35,215 nt of DNA from Deltaproteobacteria bacterium (lineage in GTDB: Bacteria > Desulfobacterota > Desulfobacteria > Desulfobacterales > C00003060), in assembly GCA_030665585.1 (NCBI GenBank), contig DAOUZN010000003.1, positions 1-35,215 on the forward strand. The letters are read 5' to 3'. Of this stretch, positions 25,917-31,913 are shown piece by piece; position 1 is the first letter of the stretch, and the number at the start of each line of letters is the position of its first letter. A program made the translations under genes and the position numbers. The notes beneath the pieces were generated by a model that saw nothing but the letters and a program-made list of their open reading frames with translations, had not been told where the DNA came from and ran no database searches.

Positions 25917-27062
25917 ATGCATTCTCTCCGACCCAAGATAGAGCGGGTCATGATTGAAGGAGACGCGGCTTCTCCAGCCTTTTCATCAGCTTTTGAATGG
26001 ATGCTTTACGCCTGTTCCCAGCTGTACCAACTAGCGGTAAGCGTTAGGATTTATCTATATGAGCGTGAGATTTTTAGCCAGAACAGCCTGCCGTGCAAGG
26101 TGGTATCCATAGGCAATATAACCGTGGGGGGCACTGGGAAGACCCCTATGGTGTCCTATGTGGCAAATCTGTTGAGTGGGCTTGGTCTCAAGGTGGCGGT
26201 TATCAGCCGGGGATACGGGGGCCATGCCCAACGGTCGGGAGGCATTGTTTCAGACGGCAAGACCACATTGATGGGACCCCGGGCCTCAGGGGACGAGCCT
26301 CAGCTTCTAGCTTCAAGGCTCAAGGGAATCCCTTTGCTTGTTGGAAAGGACCGCTATCTGGCCGGCAAACAGGCCATGAGCAGGTTCGGGGCATCCGTCC
26401 TGGTCCTTGATGATGGTTTTCAGCACCTGGCCTTGAAAAGGGATGTGGACCTATTGCTTATTGACAGCGCCCGGCCTTTTGGAAACGGTCATTGCGTGCC
26501 AAGGGGGCCACTGCGAGAACCTGTGAGCGGGATAAAGAGGGCCAGTGCTTTCGTCCTGACCCGATGGACAGGGGACAGCCCGTTGAACCGACAGCGCGAT
26601 GTACTCGAGGCCCATGCCCCGGGACGTCCGATTTTCAAATGTATGCATGTGCCTGAGACGCTGTTCGTGGCCGGACAAGAAAAGCCGATCGACTTAGCCA
26701 CCTTGAAGGGGCAAAGGCTTTTTGCATTTTCGGGCATTGCGAGAAACGAGGCCTTTCGTGAAACCGTTTCCAGCCTTGGAGGGGACGTCATTGGCTTCCT
26801 TGAGTTTTCAGACCATCATCGGTATACGAAGGATGATGTGGAATCCATTTGGAAAGGCGCCACGGACAAGGGCGTCGACGGCATCATTACAACGGAGAAG
26901 GATCTGGTCAATTTGGGCACCGACACGCCATCCATGCCGCTACTGTTGGTGCTGGGAATTCGCATCTCCTTTGGGGATGATGCAGAAGCGTTTGCGAGCT
27001 ACTTGAAGACCAAAATGATGGGGAACCCTCATATCGGGCGAGCCCTTCGCAAAAAGGGGTAA
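25917..27062 (+). CDS. lpxK: Tetraacyldisaccharide 4'-kinase LpxK
   Basis: A 381-residue membrane-associated P-loop kinase that phosphorylates the 4' position of the lipid A disaccharide. The Walker A loop is GNITVGGTGKTPMV (near 65–78), the family segments AVISRGYGG and DEPQLLASRL follow, then the DDGFQHLALKRD signature, PRGPLREP, and FSGIARNEAF in the C-terminal domain. The N-terminus carries about 20 extra residues compared with E. coli LpxK before the EWMLYACSQLY amphipathic helix. It starts 2 bp after waaA and is followed by the inverted repeat copy 3. Confidence 0.95.
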   Translation: MHSLRPKIERVMIEGDAASPAFSSAFEWMLYACSQLYQLAVSVRIYLYEREIFSQNSLPCKVVSIGNITVGGTGKTPMVSYVANLLSGLGLKVAVISRGYGGHAQRSGGIVSDGKTTLMGPRASGDEPQLLASRLKGIPLLVGKDRYLAGKQAMSRFGASVLVLDDGFQHLALKRDVDLLLIDSARPFGNGHCVPRGPLREPVSGIKRASAFVLTRWTGDSPLNRQRDVLEAHAPGRPIFKCMHVPETLFVAGQEKPIDLATLKGQRLFAFSGIARNEAFRETVSSLGGDVIGFLEFSDHHRYTKDDVESIWKGATDKGVDGIITTEKDLVNLGTDTPSMPLLLVLGIRISFGDDAEAFASYLKTKMMGNPHIGRALRKKG

Positions 27063-27109
27063 CGAAGCCGCCCATGTTGAGCTGTAGGCTGCCGTGTATG
27101 CATAAAAGA

Positions 27110-27292
27110 TGATGGTTTCGTAAAAAGTCGATTTTACTCACTCCGTGAACATTTTGGGGGCCCTTGAGATATTCAGCTAAAATGCTAAAACTCGGGCTAA
27201 CACCCTCAAACAGTTAGCATTTTTTAACGCTGAATATCTCATGTGCCTTTATCCCAAAATGCTCAATGTCGTTCGCAAAACACTTTTTACGA
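27110..27292 (-). repeat. Nested-palindrome dispersed repeat, copy 3 (inverted)
   Basis: Complete copy in the opposite orientation to copies 1 and 2. Its inner arms are GATATTC (27168–27174) and GAATATC (27232–27238), as in copy 1. The core stem differs by one base (GGGTGTTAGCCC on the element strand, a wobble-compatible change). It occupies the gap between lpxK and the epimerase gene. Both edges create misleading open frames: the right edge extends the epimerase frame to 27241, and the left edge gives a minus-strand frame beginning [10 protein letters not shown] antisense to the lpxK end. Confidence 0.93.
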
Positions 27293-27327
27293 GTCTGTCA
27301 AAGGTAGGCGGAGAAGGGGGGACAATT

Positions 27328-28269
27328 TTGAAGGCATTGGTGACAGGGGCAGCAGGGTTTATCGGGTCCCATCTGAGTGAATACCTGATTGAAAAGGGAT
27401 TGAGGGTCGTGGGTATCGATAGTTTTATGGATTACTATCCCAGATCTATAAAGGAAACAAATATTGCCGGGATGAGCAGCGATGAGCATTTTGAGTTCAT
27501 AGAAGGGAGTCTTCTAGACGTCGACTTGTCAAAGCTTTTAGATGGCGTTGATGTTGTGTTTCATCAAGCAGCTCAAGCCGGCGTGCGGGCGAGCTGGGGC
27601 CAGAGCTTCAAGATCTATACCGACAACAATATCCTTGCCACGCAGATGCTCCTTGAGGCGTGCAAAGAAAGCCCGGTCGAAAAATTCGTTTATGCCTCCT
27701 CCTCTTCCGTTTACGGAGATACAAGAGATCTGCCCATGAGGGAATCGTCCCTGCCGTATCCAGTCTCACCATACGGTGTTTCAAAGTTGGCTGCCGAACA
27801 CCTTTGCTGTCTATACTACAGAAATTTTGGGATACCAACGGTGTCACTCCGATATTTTACGGTCTATGGCGCCAGGCAGCGGCCGGATATGGCCTTCCAT
27901 CGTTTCCTGAGATGGGCGTTGGAGGGCAGCGCCCTTGAGGTATATGGGGATGGCCGTCAGAGCAGGGACTTCACTCATGTGGACGACATCGTGGAAGCCA
28001 ACTGGCTGGCCTTGGAAAAAGGTTTGCCTGGAGAAGTCTTCAATGTTGGAGGAGGCTCTCGGGTCACCTTAAACGAGGTCATCGAGATGATGAAAGCGAT
28101 GGTGGACCAGGAGCTTGAGGTACATTATGAGGGTGTACAAAAAGGGGACGTGCGACACACCTTCGCGGACATAACCAAGGCCGAGAACAAACTGGGCTAC
28201 AAGCCGAAGATGTCCATTCAGGATGGGCTCCAGAGGGAATATGAGTGGATTCAGAGTCTGGTCAAATAG
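27328..28269 (+). CDS. NAD-dependent nucleotide-sugar epimerase/dehydratase
   Basis: A 313-residue extended short-chain dehydrogenase acting on a nucleotide sugar. The NAD-binding motif GAAGFIG lies at residues 7–13, SSSSVYG and YGVSK provide the catalytic Ser/Tyr/Lys set, and RYFTVYGARQRPDMA and the FNVGGG segment are typical of UDP-glucose/UDP-glucuronate 4-epimerases. The exact substrate is not settled. A likely role is supplying a sugar for LPS core, O-antigen or capsule. I chose TTG 27328 because GAGAAGGGGGG precedes it and the protein then starts at KALVTGAAGFIG. The open frame continues upstream to 27241, but that part is repeat sequence. Confidence 0.9.
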   Translation: MKALVTGAAGFIGSHLSEYLIEKGLRVVGIDSFMDYYPRSIKETNIAGMSSDEHFEFIEGSLLDVDLSKLLDGVDVVFHQAAQAGVRASWGQSFKIYTDNNILATQMLLEACKESPVEKFVYASSSSVYGDTRDLPMRESSLPYPVSPYGVSKLAAEHLCCLYYRNFGIPTVSLRYFTVYGARQRPDMAFHRFLRWALEGSALEVYGDGRQSRDFTHVDDIVEANWLALEKGLPGEVFNVGGGSRVTLNEVIEMMKAMVDQELEVHYEGVQKGDVRHTFADITKAENKLGYKPKMSIQDGLQREYEWIQSLVK

Positions 28270-28366
28270 CTATGTGGTTGACTAGCTGCGTCGTCATTTG
28301 TGAATGGGCAATAGAGAATTTTGACCGCTCAACCAGTTAACGGTTTCTACGAAAGGAGGTCCAATC

Positions 28367-28540
28367 ATGACAATCAGCCAGGAGTTATTGGATATCTTGG
28401 CCTGTCCCAAGTGCAAAGGGGACATCTACCTGAATGAGACAAAAGATGGGCTTATCTGTGACAAGTGCAGACTCCTTTACGAAATCAAGGATGACATTCC
28501 CGTCATGCTCATCGATGAAGCAAAGCCGATAGAAAGTTGA
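28367..28540 (+). CDS. Trm112-family small zinc-ribbon protein (YcaR-like)
   Basis: A 57-residue protein, MTISQELLDILACPKCKGD…ICDKCRLLYEIKDDIPVMLIDEA, with two CxxC pairs (CPKC near 14, CDKC near 31) forming the zinc-binding site of the Trm112/UPF0434 family. A strong AAAGGAGGT lies six bases before the ATG. In E. coli the related ycaR lies between lpxK and kdsB, so a Trm112-like gene close to lpxK is a familiar neighbourhood. No kdsB follows here. The role of the stand-alone bacterial family is not established. Confidence 0.9.
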   Translation: MTISQELLDILACPKCKGDIYLNETKDGLICDKCRLLYEIKDDIPVMLIDEAKPIES

Positions 28541-28616
28541 GAGGGGCTGGCTGGAAAGCCCAAAACAAAATGGCTTGCGGGATGCTCGGTGTGGAAGGTT
28601 TTCTACAACGGTCCTG

Positions 28617-28657
28617 AATGCCTGGAAGGCCTGTGATTTTCAGAAAGGCATGGCATT
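28617..28657. terminator. Possible bidirectional terminator hairpin
   Basis: Between the convergent Trm112-like gene and the minus-strand cluster, AATGCC pairs with GGCATT and an inner GCCT with AGGC, followed by TTTTG on the plus strand. The stem is interrupted and the T-run is short. Confidence 0.3.
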
Positions 28658-28660
28658 TTG

Positions 28661-29269
28661 TCAGCTTAGATAACGCTTTTTGAGGCGGTTAAATTCACTT
28701 AACTCTTGGGTTGAGATTTCAAGGGTGTCTGAAGTTTCTTTCTCTTCTTTCGGCAGAGGCTCTTCTTGTTGCCCATCCTTTTCCATCGGCTCACCCTGGA
28801 TAAGTTTTTCAGGGGTCAAGGGCTGAAAATATACGGCTGGCTCGTCAAGGCCGTCGACTTGTAAGACGGCGTACTTGATCAGGTGGATTTTGGACTCCGT
28901 CCCCAAGACATGCATCAGGTTGCAGATTGAGGCGGAAAAGTCATGAGAGAAAAGATACATATCCAACCCTATCTTTCCATTGGCAAACATTTCACCCACC
29001 GTGACAAATTGCTTCAGCCAGACATAGTAAGACATTGACGAAATAATAAACTTTTCAGTCTCCTCTGCATCATTTAGCCTGGCAACGGTTAAGTGCGTTT
29101 TCCCCTGGTTGACAAATAATAAATCCGACGAACCAAACTGTGGAGAGGCAATGTTGTCTCCGAGAACGACGTCTTGACGGGACCCGGAATGCAGCAAAAA
29201 CTTCTTGGCGGCATCCATCAATTCCTCTTGCGGAACCGCCGTGGAAACAGCGTCATTGATTATTTTCAC
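28661..29269 (-). CDS. Hypothetical protein, third gene of the ParA–CBM48 cluster
   Basis: A 202-residue soluble protein that I do not recognise. The N-terminal ~150 residues alternate predicted helices and strands: MDAAKKFLLHSG, FGSSDLLFVNQGKTHLTVARLND, and FIISSMSYYVWLKQF. The helix–strand–strand–strand–helix order, with an Asp in SSDLL, recalls restriction-endonuclease-like (PD-(D/E)XK) folds, but the expected ExK in the third strand is replaced (TVARLN), so catalysis is unlikely. This resemblance is inference from pattern only. The C-terminal ~45 residues are charged and probably disordered, ending in LSEFNRLKKRYLS. The GTG start lies 17 bp inside the upstream gene with AAAGGAG eight bases before it, which shows translational coupling. 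Confidence 0.75.
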   Translation of the reverse strand: MKIINDAVSTAVPQEELMDAAKKFLLHSGSRQDVVLGDNIASPQFGSSDLLFVNQGKTHLTVARLNDAEETEKFIISSMSYYVWLKQFVTVGEMFANGKIGLDMYLFSHDFSASICNLMHVLGTESKIHLIKYAVLQVDGLDEPAVYFQPLTPEKLIQGEPMEKDGQQEEPLPKEEKETSDTLEISTQELSEFNRLKKRYLS

Positions 29270-30161
29270 CGTTGCCAGCTCCTTTCAGCAAAGTGTGATT
29301 TTTTTCGATCAGGCTGTCTGCCAGTTTCTTGATGGACTCAGAAAGGCGTGAATGTCCCGACTCCTGGAGCAAAGGTGTCTGTGTTAGGGTTGCCAGGGAC
29401 GGATGCGTCCCCTTGGGAATAGATCCCATGAAATGAATCTTGCACGAGAGAAACTTCTCGGCCATTTCCGACATGACCCTACACGCTGCCTCGGCCGGAG
29501 AGGAAACGTCTTCTTCCATGATCACGAGACCGACATCCGGACAAGACACATCTCGGGCGATTTGCTTGATGAGTTCATATGACTTCAAAAGGTCTTCTGA
29601 ACCCACGGTGGTGGGAACCACAAAAAAAGGATTGATAGCAGCGGTCACCTTCCCCGGGCCGAAGACGTCAGGAGATACGTTCATGATAAGAAAATCATTT
29701 GTACTCCTTAGTCTGTCCAAAATGGTCAAGAAATCTGCGGAATTAAGGTCTTTCTCCCAAAAGACGGCATTGATATTCTTGTAACCACCAAAGAGAAAGA
29801 AGGTGTTTGGGAGTCTGGCCGTCGTCTCAATGAGTCCTACGGAAAAGTCTCTTCTTGCCAATTCGAGGGCAAGATTGCAGGCAAGGAAGGACTTTTGCCC
29901 CGAAAGCCTCTTTGAAGCAGAAAAAAGGAGGCACAAATTCTCTTGGATTGGGGCCGTGCGGCCTGCGTTTTGGTGTGTTTCGGTTCGTGGAAGATCAACA
30001 GGCAATGGCGTGATGGCTTTACCATCAGCCTGGGCGACCTGCTTTCCGATGGCCTTTTCTCCTAGATTTTCGGGCCTTTCGCCGGACAGGAAGAAATGAG
30101 ACACTTCTTCCAGTGTCCTGCCCCTTTTTTCTCTATCTTCCATCGACGAGCAAGTAGACAT
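29253..30161 (-). CDS. ParA/MinD-like protein with degenerate P-loop
   Basis: A 302-residue protein. The N-terminal ~70 residues are polar and poorly ordered apart from a short motif LEEVSHFFLSGE. The rest follows the ParA/MinD fold: LCLLFSASKRLSGQKSFLA aligns with the deviant Walker A strand and helix, but KGGVGKTT has become KRLSGQKS, losing the glycine before the P-loop Lys. The switch I region and the Walker B-like strand are also altered (DFLIMNVSPDVFG where DYLIIDCPP is expected). NPFFVVPTTVGSEDLLKSYELI resembles the ParA region after Walker B. ATP hydrolysis is doubtful; a partner role for the intact ParA next door is likely. The ATG overlaps the ParA stop by one base (TAATG). Confidence 0.75.
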   Translation of the reverse strand: MSTCSSMEDREKRGRTLEEVSHFFLSGERPENLGEKAIGKQVAQADGKAITPLPVDLPRTETHQNAGRTAPIQENLCLLFSASKRLSGQKSFLACNLALELARRDFSVGLIETTARLPNTFFLFGGYKNINAVFWEKDLNSADFLTILDRLRSTNDFLIMNVSPDVFGPGKVTAAINPFFVVPTTVGSEDLLKSYELIKQIARDVSCPDVGLVIMEEDVSSPAEAACRVMSEMAEKFLSCKIHFMGSIPKGTHPSLATLTQTPLLQESGHSRLSESIKKLADSLIEKNHTLLKGAGNGENNQ

Positions 30162-31240
30162 TACACGTTGATAACAGAATTTGTGCTCCCCAAGAGATTG
30201 TCCGCTCTTTTCTTGTTGCTCGGATCAGACACCCAACGGCCGTCAACCAGGTATTTGTATTGATAAAGGCCGGGGCTGAGGCGGATGGCTTTCTGCCACA
30301 CCGGTCTGCCATGGGAGTGAGTCAAATCAAGGCTCTCCGGTACCCAGTTATTAAAATCGCCAGCGATCTGCACCCCGGCGTCCTCGGGTGCCTCGATAAT
30401 GAACGCCACTTCTTTTTCCATGGGCTCTTTCACTTTTTCCTTGGCTTCCACAAAGGACTTCAGGGCGAAACCCTTGGCCTTCATCTTGGCTTCTTCCCTC
30501 AGGATCTCTTTCATCAACTGCTGATAATCCAGGAAGGCAGCGCAGTGTTGGTCGTATTCAGCTATGGGTTTCCCAGCGCTGGCAGCTTCTCTCAGGCGGG
30601 TGCATGTATTGATTTCGGTCTCAAAGCAGTTCCTGGGAAATCTGGCCCTGAGGGTCTCTACGACCCGGTTGCTGAAATTGGTCCTGCGGTCCATGTTGGT
30701 GGCCAGAATCCTGAAAGTGAGTTCGTGTCCAGCCTTGTCTTGAATGATCTGAATGGTTTCCAGAAGCTTTCCCAATCCGTTGAGAGAAAAGGAACTGGAA
30801 TCGACCGGAATGATGACCTCATCACATGCTATCAGCGCATTAAAGGTTAAGAGCCCCACGCTGGGAGGGCAGTCAATGATGAGGTAGTCGTAGTTGTCTT
30901 CAATCTCTTTAAGGCCCTGGGCAAGTGTAAATTCTCTCTCTGGGACGCCGGCCATGACTTGTTCAAAGGCGCTCAAGACGACGTTGCTGAAAACAGCATC
31001 AAGATTCTTTTCTAGGGTCTTTATGGCTTCAATTATTTGTATCTTACCTGACAAGACCTCATAGATGCTCTCTTCTATTTGATCAGGTTTCACGCCAAGA
31101 CCCAGCCCTGCATGCCCTTGGGGGTCTAGGTCGATCAGGAGCACCTTTCTGCCCTTTCCTGCTAGACAACTGGCTAGGTTTACCGCCGTGGTTGTCTTGC
31201 CGCACCCGCCTTTTTGATTAACGAGAGCCATTTTCCTCAT
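30161..31240 (-). CDS. ParA-family ATPase fused to a C-terminal CBM48 glycogen-binding domain
   Basis: A 359-residue protein with two parts. Residues 1–265 are a ParA/Soj ATPase with intact deviant Walker A QKGGCGKTT, switch II/Walker A' DLDPQGHAG, and Walker B DYLIIDCPPSVG. After a charged linker (about 265–280), residues ~280–359 form a CBM48/AMPK-beta-type domain: VQIAGDFNNWVPESL, then LSPGLYQYKYLVDGRWVSDP, and a final NSVINV, with the tryptophans expected to contact alpha-glucan. ParA ATPases position DNA or protein cargo; CBM48 binds glycogen-like glucans. The combination suggests positioning relative to a glucan or a regulatory partner, which is inference. The start at 31240 is set by GGGAGG upstream and MRKMALVNQKGG; an upstream frame to 31288 has no support. 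Confidence 0.88.
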   Translation of the reverse strand: MRKMALVNQKGGCGKTTTAVNLASCLAGKGRKVLLIDLDPQGHAGLGLGVKPDQIEESIYEVLSGKIQIIEAIKTLEKNLDAVFSNVVLSAFEQVMAGVPEREFTLAQGLKEIEDNYDYLIIDCPPSVGLLTFNALIACDEVIIPVDSSSFSLNGLGKLLETIQIIQDKAGHELTFRILATNMDRRTNFSNRVVETLRARFPRNCFETEINTCTRLREAASAGKPIAEYDQHCAAFLDYQQLMKEILREEAKMKAKGFALKSFVEAKEKVKEPMEKEVAFIIEAPEDAGVQIAGDFNNWVPESLDLTHSHGRPVWQKAIRLSPGLYQYKYLVDGRWVSDPSNKKRADNLLGSTNSVINV

Positions 31241-31442
31241 GACGCTTTCCTCCCTTGTCATTGCTGGGCAGGAGAAAAAACCCCACATCTCCCCCCGGAT
31301 GGAGATTAGTTATCTAATATATTTGGGCACCTCCTCCTCGCGTATGATGGCTCAAACCGTTATGCGGCCCAGGTGACTGCCTACACCTCCCGATTGCCGT
31401 CTAAGCCCCTTGGGTTACAAGGATTGCAGCGAGAAAACGCTC
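31241..31442. other. 202-bp leader between the SAP-like gene and parA
   Basis: Intergenic stretch upstream of parA on the minus strand. It holds the parA ribosome-binding site and an AT-rich patch AATATATTAGATAA, but I find no convincing -35/-10 pair. No gene is visible. Confidence 0.35.
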
Positions 31443-31652
31443 TTATTTCGCTGTTCCATGGTTGTTGTTCAGCGATAGACAATCCCTTTTCCACAGGCAC
31501 GCTTGCTCCCCACAAGAGTCTACCCGCGTGGTGCCGAAGCAGTCGATATTGTTTTCTTTCCTTTGAATTGCCTGGATCATGTCCATCTTTTTCATTCTGA
31601 ACGTGTTAACGTCCATCTCTTTGGCCATTCTTTGAATCTCCTGAAATCTCAT
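31443..31652 (-). CDS. SAP/Rho-N-like small protein with four cysteines
   Basis: A 69-residue protein. The N-terminal half, FQEIQRMAKEMDVNTFRMKK followed by MDMIQAIQRKE, has the helix–extended–helix pattern of SAP and Rho N-terminal domains, which bind nucleic acid. The second half carries C-x8-C-x4-C-x5-C (from DCFGTTRV to KRDC), suggesting a small metal or Fe-S site. Proteins of this type occur in sulfate-reducing deltaproteobacteria; I know of no function. ATG 31652 was chosen for the AAGGAGGG five bases upstream; an in-frame start at 31667 is less likely. It lies upstream of and in the same direction as the ParA cluster. Confidence 0.75.
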   Translation of the reverse strand: MRFQEIQRMAKEMDVNTFRMKKMDMIQAIQRKENNIDCFGTTRVDSCGEQACLWKRDCLSLNNNHGTAK

Positions 31653-31806
31653 TTTGCCCTCCTTCACGTTGTAGGGTCATCGGCTATGGTATAACGCAAA
31701 AGTACAGGCCCCGATCCTCATAGGCCACTGACTTTTGTCGACATTTTCCCATTCAGCGACGAATCGAACAACAACCTCCTTTGTCTATATATTGCACCGA
31801 CTATTC

Positions 31807-31835
31807 TTTAGGCCACAACATATGGCATATGTCAA
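31807..31835 (-). promoter_or_regulatory. Promoter with palindromic operator upstream of the SAP-like gene
   Basis: On the minus strand a perfect -35 TTGACA (31835–31830) overlaps a perfect palindrome ACATATG-C-CATATGT (31832–31818). The -10 is poor (CCTAAA at 17-bp spacing). A strong -35 masked by a 7-bp inverted repeat and a weak -10 is what one expects for a regulated promoter. It would serve the SAP-like gene and possibly the ParA cluster. The AT-rich 5' leader (~150 bp) includes an isolated AAAGGAGG at 31782–31775 without a good start codon. Confidence 0.5.
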
Positions 31836-31913
31836 GGGAAAAATGTAAAAAAACACCGGGAAGGGATCGCCTTGACGCCTTGCTTCGAACAAAGGCAAAA
31901 GCCTTGGAAAGGA

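Noticed and set aside
26908-27141. Minus-strand frame beginning [10 protein letters not shown] overlapping the lpxK end
   Set aside because: The start comes from the repeat edge and the rest is antisense to lpxK.
1-27292. The three long repeats as a CRISPR array or long terminal repeats of one transposon
   Set aside because: The copies are 7 and 20 kb apart, one is inverted, and the DNA between them is housekeeping genes with no transposase or cas gene.
27241-27327. Longer N-terminus of the epimerase from ATG 27241
   Set aside because: These 29 codons lie largely in repeat copy 3, and family members start directly at the NAD-binding strand; TTG 27328 has a strong ribosome-binding site.
31718-31782. 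Leader peptide after the isolated AAAGGAGG (17 or 22 codons)
   Set aside because: Only TTG starts lie near the ribosome-binding site and the ATG frame is 22 bases away; nothing suggests attenuation codons or a following terminator.
31892-31905. AAGGC-AAAA-GCCTT hairpin after uvrA as terminator
   Set aside because: The stem is only five base pairs and no T-run follows on the minus strand; a T7 run further on is not preceded by a stem.
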